Position numbers and translations under genes: made by a program
Notes under the pieces: generated by a model
Told to the model about the DNA's origin: nothing
The model's input: the letters and a program-made list of their open reading frames with translations, nothing else
Databases searched by the model: none
Source of the DNA: DASSYK01 sp036258315
GTDB taxonomy: Bacteria > Actinomycetota > Thermoleophilia > Solirubrobacterales > 70-9
Assembly: GCA_036258315.1 (NCBI GenBank)
Contig: DATADX010000040.1
Location: forward strand, 60,190 to 124,189
Direction: 5' to 3'
DNA length: 64,000 bases
Shown: one piece after another, positions 48,763 to 56,516 of the stretch
Numbering within the stretch: the first letter of the stretch is position 1
How the letters are laid out: each line of letters starts with the position of its first letter

Positions 48763-49563
48763 TCAGCCACCTATCGGGGCGCGCGGATTCGCGCCCCAGA
48801 AGACCAGGGTTCCCATCATCCCGATGATGTGCACCAGCACGATGTTGAGCACCATCGACTTCGCCGTCGCGGTCCCCACGCCCACCGGCCCACCCGAGGC
48901 CGTGTAGCCGTAGTAGCAGCCGACGAGGACGATGACCGTCGCCATCGTCATCCCCTTTATCAGGCTGAATAAGAGGTCGGGCGGGTTCTGGAACATCCAG
49001 AAGATCAGGAAGTAGCCGCCCGACGAGACGTCGCCGATCTGCTCGACGACGGCGAGCCAGCTGGCGAAGAAGCCGATCCCGACGGCGGCCAGGTACATGA
49101 ACGGGAAGGCGATCCAGGCGGCGAGCAGGCGGGTCGCGGCGAGGAAGGTGACGGGCGGCACGCCCATCACCTCGAGCGCGTCGATCTCGTCGGAGATCCG
49201 CATCGCGCCGAGCTCGGCGACGATCCCGGTCCCGACCTTGGCGGCGAGCATGTAGCCGAACGCGTAGGGGATCACCTCGCGAAGGTCGCACCAGGCGGCG
49301 AATACGCCCGCGTACGCCGGGGATCCGACCGATCGGTTGAAGTAGGCGCCCTCGATCCCGCACTGGAGACCGAGGATGAAGACAAGCCCCCAGATCACGA
49401 TCGTCGAGCCGAGGACCAGGATCCCGGTCTGGCGGAGCGCCTCGCCGAAGAAATGGAAGACGCGGCCGGTGAAGACCAGCCCCATCACCCTCACGCAGAA
49501 GCCGAAGATCTCGCCGATCGAGTTGAGCCAGCCGCGCGGGACGGCCGTCCAGGCGCCGCCCAT
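48763..49563 (-). CDS. MlaE/YrbE-family lipid ABC permease, YrbEA-like
   Basis: This 266-residue permease has about six helices with the MlaE coupling segment LGAMRISDEIDALEVMGVPPVTFLAATRL. It is a divergent paralog of the two highly similar MlaE copies in the window, and like actinobacterial YrbEA/YrbEB pairs it lies between its partner permease and the ATPase. It probably forms a heterodimeric permease with the 49715-50521 product. No MCE substrate-binding genes lie downstream here; instead an RND operon follows. Confidence 0.9.
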   Translation of the reverse strand: MGGAWTAVPRGWLNSIGEIFGFCVRVMGLVFTGRVFHFFGEALRQTGILVLGSTIVIWGLVFILGLQCGIEGAYFNRSVGSPAYAGVFAAWCDLREVIPYAFGYMLAAKVGTGIVAELGAMRISDEIDALEVMGVPPVTFLAATRLLAAWIAFPFMYLAAVGIGFFASWLAVVEQIGDVSSGGYFLIFWMFQNPPDLLFSLIKGMTMATVIVLVGCYYGYTASGGPVGVGTATAKSMVLNIVLVHIIGMMGTLVFWGANPRAPIGG

Positions 49564-49580
49564 TACGCCCCGGCCTCCGC

Positions 49581-49639
49581 GTTGACGGCTTCGGGATCAA
49601 TTGCGGCCCGGGTTGACCGCTTCGCCATCAATCGCGGCC
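49581..49639. repeat. Imperfect 31-bp tandem repeat between permease genes
   Basis: A 28-bp unit beginning GTTGAC recurs after 31 bp (49581-49608 and 49612-49639) with 24 of 28 positions identical. It lies in the 151-bp gap between the two permease genes. No coding potential or known site is recognised. Confidence 0.6.
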
Positions 49640-49714
49640 ACGAGCGGCCGCCCCACACAAGTCGCTGCGGGCTTCGCCCTCCGCTCCAAGGTGGAGCGGC
49701 CTGGTGGCCGCTAG

Positions 49715-50521
49715 TCACTTGATCACCTGGAGCTCGGGATGGGTCGCGAGCAGGGTCTGGGTGAACACGTAGTTGAACGCGAACACCCCCATGAACGCGA
49801 TCACGACCGCCTCGTTGACCGCCCGGCCCACGCCCTCGGCGCCTCCGGACGCGGTCATCCCCTTGTACGAGCAGACGATCGCGATGATCGCCCCGAACAA
49901 GGTGGTCTTCAGGACCGACCCCCAGAGGTCCGTGACCGAGGCGTTGTTGAAGAGCGTCGCGAAGAAGCCGCCGAGGGGCTCGTTGTAGAGCAGCTCGGCG
50001 CCGATCCCGCCGACGATGCCGAAGATCAGGGCGTAGATGTCCATCAGGCCCGTGATCAGCATCAGCGCCAGGAAGCGAGGCACGACCAGGTTCTTGATCG
50101 GGTCCACGCCCAGCACCTGGAGTGCGTCGAGCTCCTCGCGGATCTTGCGGGCGCCGAGGTCGGCGGTGATCGCCGTGCCGGCGACGCCCGCGACGACGAC
50201 CGCGGTCACGAATGGGGCGAACTCGCGAATTGAGGCGAGCACGAAGAAGCCGCCGAGGCGGTCGAGGGCGCCGAACAGCGACAGGAAGTTCGCCGCCTGC
50301 AGGCCCGGCGCCCCGAAGCCGAATGCCAGGGTCGAGATCATCATCGGGAACCAGCAGAGCTGGAGGGCGAACAGGAACTGACTGATGAACTCCCCCCCGT
50401 AGGGATACGGCGGACGGATCGCGGAGACGATCGTCTTCGCGGTCAGGATCATCATGTCCCCGACCTGCTCGAAGAGCGACTTCGCTGGTAGGAAGGCCCT
50501 GTCGGCTACGGATCTGACCAC
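49715..50521 (-). CDS. mlaE: MlaE/YrbE-family lipid ABC permease, copy 2 (YrbEB-like)
   Basis: This 268-residue permease starts at GTG 50521 (GAGGAGAG just upstream). Its sequence follows copy 1 (40396-41202) across nearly its whole length, including FISQFLFALQLCWFP, the segment LGARKIREELDALQVLGVDPIKN and the end TLLATHPELQVIK, and the last 50 codons are almost the same. It heads the permease-permease-ATPase locus. The duplication appears recent; the GntR-controlled copy presumably arose from it or the reverse. Confidence 0.92.
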   Translation of the reverse strand: MVRSVADRAFLPAKSLFEQVGDMMILTAKTIVSAIRPPYPYGGEFISQFLFALQLCWFPMMISTLAFGFGAPGLQAANFLSLFGALDRLGGFFVLASIREFAPFVTAVVVAGVAGTAITADLGARKIREELDALQVLGVDPIKNLVVPRFLALMLITGLMDIYALIFGIVGGIGAELLYNEPLGGFFATLFNNASVTDLWGSVLKTTLFGAIIAIVCSYKGMTASGGAEGVGRAVNEAVVIAFMGVFAFNYVFTQTLLATHPELQVIK

Positions 50522-50642
50522 TATCTCTCCTCGCGTCGCGGCGCGACGACCTTGCAAGGTTATGTGATCGATCAGCTGTCCGCCACCCATAACCGTCGCT
50601 CGGATGGCCGAAAAGCCCGGCGCTGAGCCGTCTGAGTACGGG

Positions 50643-50648
50643 TAGGGT
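50643..50648 (+). promoter_or_regulatory. -10 element (TAGGGT) for leaderless lipoprotein gene
   Basis: TAGGGT ends 7 nt before ATG 50656. A GGG run could alternatively be a weak ribosome site. Confidence 0.4.
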
Positions 50649-50655
50649 GCGTGGT

Positions 50656-51465
50656 ATGTTGCCCGCGCTTTTGGAGAGGAGCGCCTCGACACTCCGCAGA
50701 ACGCGGGTGCGATCTCGGCTTACGGTGGCGGTGCTGGCCGGTGCCGCGACGCTGGGCGTCTCGGCGTGCGGCGGAGGGGAGCGCCAGGACGCCGACGAGC
50801 CCGAGGGCGAGTTCCCCGTGGAGATCGCCGCGGCGGAGTTCCCGGCCAAGCAGCGGCTCGCACAGACCTCCGAGCTGACGCTCTCGGTCCGCAACACGGG
50901 TGACGAGACGATCCCCGACCTCGCGATCACCGTGTTCACCGATCCCGACACCGGCGCCGAGGTCAGCGCCGACGAGGCCCAGGAGCTGCCGCGGGCGATG
51001 GGCGCCTTCTCCGTGATCTCGCAGCAGGCCGGGCTCGCGATCCCCTCGCGACCGGTCTGGATCCTTGAACAGGGGTACCCGCGCGTGGCCGGCACGGATG
51101 CCGGGCGCGCGCCGCCCGGCGAGCTGTCGGGCGCGGGCGGGGCCGAGGCGGCGCAGACGAACACGTTCAGCTTCGGTTCCCTCGAGGCCGGCGACACGCG
51201 CGACCTGGTCTGGGTCGTGACGCCGGTGCAGCCCGGGACCTACACCGTGCACTACCGGATCGCCGCGGGACTGCATGGCAAGGCGATCGCCGTGAACGCG
51301 GACGGCAGCGTCCCGGAGGGGGAGTTCGTCGTCCGGATCAGCGACGTGCCGCCGCAGACGCGCGTGGACGACAGCGGCAGGGTCGTACCGATCAAGAAGT
51401 CCGACCTGATCGGCCAGGCCGGAACCGACGAGCAGAAATCCGAGCTCGACGGAAGCACCCCATAG
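50656..51465 (+). CDS. Secreted lipoprotein of unknown function, sGDH cluster
   Basis: This 269-residue lipoprotein has a basic N-terminus (LRRTRVRSRL), a hydrophobic helix and the lipobox GVSA-C (Cys about residue 38). The mature part is mostly beta-strand with Ig-like features (LTLSVRNTGDETIPDLAITVFTD and LVWVVTPVQPGTYTVHYRIAAGL), as in many bacterial NEAT/CARDB-like surface domains. It lies 21 bp before the first sugar-dehydrogenase gene, facing the same way. A role in the same envelope process is likely but not shown. Confidence 0.72.
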   Translation: MLPALLERSASTLRRTRVRSRLTVAVLAGAATLGVSACGGGERQDADEPEGEFPVEIAAAEFPAKQRLAQTSELTLSVRNTGDETIPDLAITVFTDPDTGAEVSADEAQELPRAMGAFSVISQQAGLAIPSRPVWILEQGYPRVAGTDAGRAPPGELSGAGGAEAAQTNTFSFGSLEAGDTRDLVWVVTPVQPGTYTVHYRIAAGLHGKAIAVNADGSVPEGEFVVRISDVPPQTRVDDSGRVVPIKKSDLIGQAGTDEQKSELDGSTP

Positions 51466-51473
51466 CTCTTCCC

Positions 51474-51479
51474 TAAGGT
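51474..51479 (+). promoter_or_regulatory. -10 element (TAAGGT) for leaderless dehydrogenase gene
   Basis: TAAGGT ends 7 nt before GTG 51487. Confidence 0.4.
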
Positions 51480-51486
51480 TCCCGGG

Positions 51487-52668
51487 GTGCGCGGGACACT
51501 GGCTGTTGGCGCGGTCGCGGCGACCGCAATCGCCTTGCTTGCCGGGTGCGGGGACGGAGACGACCCGGCCGGGACGACGACGGCCGAGCCGTCGGCAACG
51601 GAGACGGCCCCGGAAGACGGCACGGGCAAGCCGAGACTGAAGAAGATCGGTGACTTCGACCAGCCGGTCTTCGTCGCCCAGCCCGCCGGATCGCAGGATC
51701 TCTACGTCGTCGAGCAGGGAGGCACGGTCCAGCGGCTCGCGCCCGATGGGCAGCCGGCACTCGCTCTCGACATCAGCGCCGATGTGACGAGCGGGGGCGA
51801 GCAGGGCCTGCTCTCGATCGCCTTCGCCCCCGACGTCCGGGCCTCGCGGCTTCTCTACGCCTACTACACGGACCGGGACGAGAACCAGCGCGTCGCCGAG
51901 TTCCGGCTCGCGGAGGACGGCTCGATCGATGCCGGGAGCCGCCGCGACGTCCTGCTGATGGAGGACTTCGCCTCCAACCACAACGGCGGGCTGGTCCTGT
52001 TCGGGCCCGACGACCTTCTCTACATCGGCACGGGTGACGGCGGCATCGCGGACGACCCTGAGCGGAACGGCCAGAACCTCGGCTCCCTGCTCGGGAAGAT
52101 CCTCCGCATCGACCCGCGGCGCAGCGGCGACCGGCCGTACACGGTCCCTGCCGACAACCCGTTCGTCGGCGAGGCCGGCGCCCGCGGCGAGGTGTACTCG
52201 TATGGGCTGCGAAATCCGTGGCGGTTCAGCTTCGACCGCGATACGCAGGCGCTCTCGATCGGAGACGTCGGCCAGAACACGCTCGAGGAGATCGACTACG
52301 TGACGGCCGGTGGAGGGGCGGGCGCGAACTTCGGCTGGTCGGCATTCGAGGGAACCGACCGCTTCAACGAGGACCAGGAGGCGCCGGGAGCGATCCCGCC
52401 GGTGCTGACCTACGGGCGCGACCGCGGCTGCTCGGTGGTCGGCGGCCACGTCGTCCGCGACCCCGCCGTGCCGGCGCTGGCGGGCCGCTACGTCTACGGC
52501 GACTACTGCGAGGGCGAGCTGCGCAGCTTCATGCCCGCCGAGAGCGGGGCCCGAGACGACGGCCCACTTGGTCTCGAGGTGGACGCCCTGAGCTCGTTCG
52601 GCGAGGACAACCAGGGGCGGGTCTACGCAACTTCGCTCGACGGTCCCGTGTTACGGCTGGTGCAATGA
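51487..52668 (+). CDS. PQQ-dependent sugar dehydrogenase paralog 1 (lipoprotein)
   Basis: This 393-residue lipoprotein (lipobox LLAG-C, Cys about residue 21) has a six-bladed beta-propeller of the soluble glucose dehydrogenase/aldose sugar dehydrogenase family. Conserved are GGEQGLLSIAF, the catalytic-His motif ASNHNGGLVLFGPDDLLYIGTGDGG, LLGKILRIDPR, YGLRNPWRFSFD, IGDVGQ and NFGWSAFEG. It should oxidise sugars outside the membrane with PQQ. PQQ synthesis genes are not in this window. Its TGA overlaps the ATG of the next paralog. Confidence 0.9.
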   Translation: MRGTLAVGAVAATAIALLAGCGDGDDPAGTTTAEPSATETAPEDGTGKPRLKKIGDFDQPVFVAQPAGSQDLYVVEQGGTVQRLAPDGQPALALDISADVTSGGEQGLLSIAFAPDVRASRLLYAYYTDRDENQRVAEFRLAEDGSIDAGSRRDVLLMEDFASNHNGGLVLFGPDDLLYIGTGDGGIADDPERNGQNLGSLLGKILRIDPRRSGDRPYTVPADNPFVGEAGARGEVYSYGLRNPWRFSFDRDTQALSIGDVGQNTLEEIDYVTAGGGAGANFGWSAFEGTDRFNEDQEAPGAIPPVLTYGRDRGCSVVGGHVVRDPAVPALAGRYVYGDYCEGELRSFMPAESGARDDGPLGLEVDALSSFGEDNQGRVYATSLDGPVLRLVQ

Positions 52669-53957
52669 GCGCAGGGGCGAAGCAGCTCGGCTCGGTGGTG
52701 GCGGCCGTCGCGGTCGCGACGGTCTTCTTCGCCACCGCGGCGCCGGCGGCGAAGAAGCCCGCCAAGGCGCCGCCGCGCCCTCCGGTGGGCGACGGAAGCG
52801 GGGGCTTCGCGCTTACGGAGGTCGGCTCCTTCGACCGCCCCGTCCACGCCGACAACGCCCCCGGCACCAGGCACACCCTTTACGTCGTCGAGAGCGAAGG
52901 CGTGATCAGCGTGCTGAGCGGCTCCACGATCCTCCCCCAGCCCTTCCTCGACATCTCCGACCTGGTCCGGTGCTGCGGCGAGGAGGGGATGCTCTCGGTC
53001 GCCTTCCACCCCAAGTACAGACGCAACCGGCTGTTCTACGTCTACTTCACCGACAACAACGGCGACCAGCAGCTGATGGAGTTCAAGCGCAAGAAGAAGC
53101 GCAAGTTCGTGGCGATGCGGGCGAGCGGCCGCGTGGTGCTGAGGATCCCCCACCCCGACAACGGCAACCACAACGGCGGCCAGCTCCAGTTCGGCCCCGA
53201 CGGGCTGCTCTACATCGCGCCCGGCGACGGCGGGTCCGGCGGCGATCCGCCCAACAACGCCCAGAATCCCGACAGCCTGCTCGGCAAGGTGCTGCGGATC
53301 GATCCGCGCAAGCAGCCGTCGCGGTGCGCGAAGAAGAAGAAGGGCAAGCCGCGGAAGTGCTTCGGCCCGTTCAAGCCATACGGGGCCGCGCGCGGCAACC
53401 CGTTCGCGATGGGGCCGGGCCGCGACGAGATCTACGCGCTCGGGCTCCGGAACCCGTTCCGGTTCAGCTTCGACGCCCTCACCGGCGCGCTCGCGATCGG
53501 CGACGTCGGCCAGGGCTGTCGCGAGGAGATCGACTACCGCGGACCGGGCCGCGCCCTGGGAGCGAACTTCGGCTGGTCGAGATACGAGGGGACCCGGGTC
53601 TTCAACGGCGCCCGGACCGCTCCGGGTGCGATCTTCCCGATCCACGAGTACGACAACTCCGGGGGGAACTCCAGCTGCCCCCTCCTCAACAACGGCTTCG
53701 AGGGGATCGCCGTGATCGCCGGCTACGTCGTCCGCGACGAGCGCCTCAACCGCCAGTACGGCCGCCTGCTCTACACCGACACGGCCAACGATCAGATCCG
53801 CAGCCTCGTCCCCTCCGAGTCGGGTGCCATCGACGAGCAGGCGACCGGGATGGACCTGCCCGGGTTCGGGATGCCGTTCTCCTTCGCCGAGGGGTTCCGC
53901 GACACCCTGTTCGTGATCTCGGGGAATGGGCCCGTCTACCGACTCGACCCGGGATGA
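52665..53957 (+). CDS. PQQ-dependent sugar dehydrogenase paralog 2 (secreted)
   Basis: This 430-residue exported protein has a signal peptide MSAGAKQLGSVVAAVAVATVFF ending near APAA. The propeller motifs are NGNHNGGQLQFGPDGLLYIAPGDGG with the active-site His, LLGKVLRIDPRK, LGLRNPFRFSFD, IGDVGQ and NFGWSRYEG. Compared with paralog 1 there is a Lys-rich loop with two Cys (SRCAKKKKGKPRKCFGPF), and a further Cys in GDVGQGCREEID. ATG overlaps the previous stop (ATGA) and its own stop overlaps the third paralog's ATG in the same way. Confidence 0.9.
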   Translation: MSAGAKQLGSVVAAVAVATVFFATAAPAAKKPAKAPPRPPVGDGSGGFALTEVGSFDRPVHADNAPGTRHTLYVVESEGVISVLSGSTILPQPFLDISDLVRCCGEEGMLSVAFHPKYRRNRLFYVYFTDNNGDQQLMEFKRKKKRKFVAMRASGRVVLRIPHPDNGNHNGGQLQFGPDGLLYIAPGDGGSGGDPPNNAQNPDSLLGKVLRIDPRKQPSRCAKKKKGKPRKCFGPFKPYGAARGNPFAMGPGRDEIYALGLRNPFRFSFDALTGALAIGDVGQGCREEIDYRGPGRALGANFGWSRYEGTRVFNGARTAPGAIFPIHEYDNSGGNSSCPLLNNGFEGIAVIAGYVVRDERLNRQYGRLLYTDTANDQIRSLVPSESGAIDEQATGMDLPGFGMPFSFAEGFRDTLFVISGNGPVYRLDPG

Positions 53958-55051
53958 GAAGGCTCGCCCTCGCCCTGATCCTGGTCTGCGTCGCGGGACT
54001 CGGCGCCGCGACCGCCGACGCGAAGCTGAAGCTGAAGCGCGTCGGCCGCTTCGAGGCCCCCGTCTACGTCGCCGCCGCCCCGGGCTCCGAGGGGCTGTTC
54101 GTCGTCGAGCAGGCGGGGCGGATCATGCTGGTCCAGAAGGGCAAGCGCGCGTTCCTCGACATCCGCGGTCAAGTCCTGTCCGGCGGCGAGCAGGGGCTGC
54201 TGTCGGTCGCCTTCCCGAGCAATTACGTGCAGAGCGGCCTCTTCTACGTCTACTACGTGACCCAGGGCGGCGATCTGGCGATCGAGGAGTACCGGCGGGC
54301 GACCGGCAAGCGCGCCGACCCCGGCAGCGCCCGCCGCCTCGTCACGATCAACCACCCCGGCCAGTCGAACCACAATGGCGGCCAGCTCCAGTTCGGGCCC
54401 GACGGGAGGCTCTACGCGGGCACCGGCGACGGAGGCGGGGGCGGCGACCCCGACAACAGCGCCCAGGACCCGGGCAGCCTGCTCGGCAAGATCCTGAGGA
54501 TCGATCCCAACCCCGGCGGGCAGCCTGCGATCGACGTCTTCTCGCTCGGTCTCCGCAACCCGTTCCGGTTCTCGTTCGACCTCACGTCCTCGGCACAGCC
54601 CCGGATCATCATCGGCGACGTCGGCCAGGACCGCTTCGAGGAGGTCGACTACGAGACGCTCGCCGGCGCCAAGGGCGCCAACTTCGGCTGGAACGACTTC
54701 GAGGGCTTCTCCCCCTTCGACGGCGCGAGCCCACCCGCCCCCTCGCGCCACGACCGGCCGATCAAGGTCTACGGCCTGGAGGGAGAGAAGTGCGCCCTGA
54801 TCGGCGGGTACGTCGTGCGCGCGCGGCCGCTCAAGCGGCTCGCCGGCAGGTACGTTTACGGCGACCACTGCGCCGGCAAGCTGCGCAGCTTCATCCCCCG
54901 GCTCGGTGGAGCGAAGAAGGACCGCGGCCTCGGTCTCAGGGTGGAGATGCTGAGCTCGTTCGGAGAGGGCCCGGCCGGCCAGCTCTACGCGGCCTCGCTG
55001 AACGGGCCGGTCTTCCGGTTCGTCAACAAGCGCAGGAAGCGCGGCAAATAA
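53954..55051 (+). CDS. PQQ-dependent sugar dehydrogenase paralog 3 (secreted)
   Basis: This 365-residue exported protein has a signal peptide (MRRLALALILVCVAGLGAATADA) and a six-bladed propeller. GGEQGLLSVAF, QSNHNGGQLQFGPDGRLYAGTGDGG, LLGKILRIDPN, LGLRNPFRFSFD, IGDVGQDRFEEVDY and NFGWNDFEG are all present. It is the shortest of the four copies and lacks the long inserted loop seen in paralogs 2 and 4. The C-terminal tail is basic (VNKRRKRGK). It is coupled to paralog 2 by ATGA; a 37-bp gap separates it from paralog 4. Confidence 0.9.
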   Translation: MRRLALALILVCVAGLGAATADAKLKLKRVGRFEAPVYVAAAPGSEGLFVVEQAGRIMLVQKGKRAFLDIRGQVLSGGEQGLLSVAFPSNYVQSGLFYVYYVTQGGDLAIEEYRRATGKRADPGSARRLVTINHPGQSNHNGGQLQFGPDGRLYAGTGDGGGGGDPDNSAQDPGSLLGKILRIDPNPGGQPAIDVFSLGLRNPFRFSFDLTSSAQPRIIIGDVGQDRFEEVDYETLAGAKGANFGWNDFEGFSPFDGASPPAPSRHDRPIKVYGLEGEKCALIGGYVVRARPLKRLAGRYVYGDHCAGKLRSFIPRLGGAKKDRGLGLRVEMLSSFGEGPAGQLYAASLNGPVFRFVNKRRKRGK

Positions 55052-55088
55052 CCTCTTCGGTGCCCCGTCGCCTCGGGAGCGCCTCGGC

Positions 55089-56384
55089 ATGCGAACGAAG
55101 CTCACCCGTCGTCAGATAGAGACAACGCTGGCCGCGATCCTAGCGGCGGCCGCCGGCGTGGTCGGGATCAGCAGCCGCAACGACGCGGATCCGGTCAGCC
55201 ACAAGATCCTGAAGCTGCACAAGGTGGACCGCTTCGACCAGCCGGTCGCCCTCGCCCAGCCACCGGGCGCGAGCTCGCCGCTGTTCGTGGTCGAGCGGCA
55301 CGGCACCGTCCGCGTGATCGCCGACGGGGTCACCCAGCAACGACCCTTCCTCGACCTTCGCCGCAAGGTCAAGCACGCCGGCAAGGGCGGAGAGCAGGGC
55401 CTGCTCTCGATCGCCTTCCCCCACGACTACTCCCGCACGCACCGCTTCTACGTCTCCTACAGCGACCACCGCGATGCGCTCCGCGTGGTCGAGTATCGCG
55501 CCGACACCAACGACCCGCTCCGCGCCGACCCGCGCAGCGCCCGGCTCGTCCTCCGGATCGCCGAGCCGACCACCAAGCACCACGGCGGCCAGCTGCTGTT
55601 CGGCCCCGATCGCTACCTCTACATCGGCTCCGGAGACGGCGGGCCATCCGGCGATCCCAACGGGGTCGCCCAGAGCAAGCGCTCGCTGCTCGGAAAGCTG
55701 CTCAGGATCGATCCGGCTCCCGGCCCCGTCCCGGCCGCGCCGCCGAAGCCGGACAGGAGGGCGGGCGGAAGGAAGGGCAAGCAGCCCACGCCCGCGAAGC
55801 CGGCGCCGTACACGATCCCCCCGGACAACCCGTTCGTCGGCCGCCCCGGGCGCGACGAGATCTTCGCCTACGGGCTCCGCAACCCCTGGCGCTTCTCGTT
55901 CGACCGCGCCGAGGACCGGATCTCGATCGGCGACGTCGGCGACGTCCGCTTCGAGGAGGTCGACGTGCTTCCGATCGGCAAGGCGCGGGGCGCGAACTTC
56001 GGCTGGTCGGCCTACGAGGGCAACGCGCCGCTCAAGGACGGCGTACCGCGGGCTCGGACCGTGAAGCCGACCTACGTATACCCCCACGGCCGCCGCTGCT
56101 CGGTGGTCGGCGGCTACGTCGTCCGCGACCCGCGGCTCTCCCAGATCAAGGGCCGCGAGATCGTCGGCCGCTACGTGTTCGGCGACTTCTGCGCCGAGCG
56201 CATCTTCGCCTTCCGGTTCCGCGCCGGCAAGATCGGCAAGGAGCGGAAGCTCCGCTTCGAGCTTCCCGGCGTCACCTCGTTCGGCGAGGACCGCTCCGGG
56301 CGCATCTACGTGCTCACCTATGGCGAGCGCGGCGAGCGCGGCTTCGTCTACCGCCTCGACGCCACCCGCAAGCCGACCGGCTAG
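55089..56384 (+). CDS. PQQ-dependent sugar dehydrogenase paralog 4 (membrane-anchored)
   Basis: This 431-residue member of the tandem array has an N-terminal helix (TTLAAILAAAAGVVGI) that may stay as an anchor. The propeller motifs are GGEQGLLSIAF, TKHHGGQLLFGPDRYLYIGSGDGG, LLGKLLRIDPA, YGLRNPWRFSFD and NFGWSAYEG. The catalytic loop differs: the usual NHNGG is KHHGG here, so the Asn before the active His is Lys and the following residue is His. The Gln of IGDVGQ is also changed (IGDVGD). Its activity may be altered. A strong hairpin follows the gene. Confidence 0.88.
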   Translation: MRTKLTRRQIETTLAAILAAAAGVVGISSRNDADPVSHKILKLHKVDRFDQPVALAQPPGASSPLFVVERHGTVRVIADGVTQQRPFLDLRRKVKHAGKGGEQGLLSIAFPHDYSRTHRFYVSYSDHRDALRVVEYRADTNDPLRADPRSARLVLRIAEPTTKHHGGQLLFGPDRYLYIGSGDGGPSGDPNGVAQSKRSLLGKLLRIDPAPGPVPAAPPKPDRRAGGRKGKQPTPAKPAPYTIPPDNPFVGRPGRDEIFAYGLRNPWRFSFDRAEDRISIGDVGDVRFEEVDVLPIGKARGANFGWSAYEGNAPLKDGVPRARTVKPTYVYPHGRRCSVVGGYVVRDPRLSQIKGREIVGRYVFGDFCAERIFAFRFRAGKIGKERKLRFELPGVTSFGEDRSGRIYVLTYGERGERGFVYRLDATRKPTG

Positions 56385-56404
56385 CGTCCGCTTCACGGCT
56401 CGAC

Positions 56405-56477
56405 TGGACGCTTTCCTGGCCCAGAGCCCGGAAAGCGTCCATAAGCCGGTCCAGGGCCCGGAAAGCGTCCATAAGCC
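56405..56477. repeat. Stem-loop with duplicated right arm (30-bp tandem repeat)
   Basis: TGGACGCTTTCC (56405-56416) is the reverse complement of GGAAAGCGTCCA at 56430-56441 and also of a second copy at 56460-56471. A 22-bp unit including that arm repeats exactly at 56426-56447 and 56456-56477. It sits between convergent genes and may be a bidirectional terminator with two alternative stems. Confidence 0.7.
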
Positions 56478-56516
56478 TTCGTCGCGGCCCGCGCATGCGC
56501 CGACCCGGATCGCTGC

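Noticed and set aside
50534..50559. GC-rich inverted repeat and CCTTGCAAGG palindrome upstream of the second MlaE gene
   Set aside because: Short or pure G+C; no match to the GntR operator arms at 41978-42001, so I do not claim regulation.
56426..56477. CRISPR array made of the 22-bp repeated unit
   Set aside because: Only two copies with an 8-bp gap; it belongs to the convergent hairpin.
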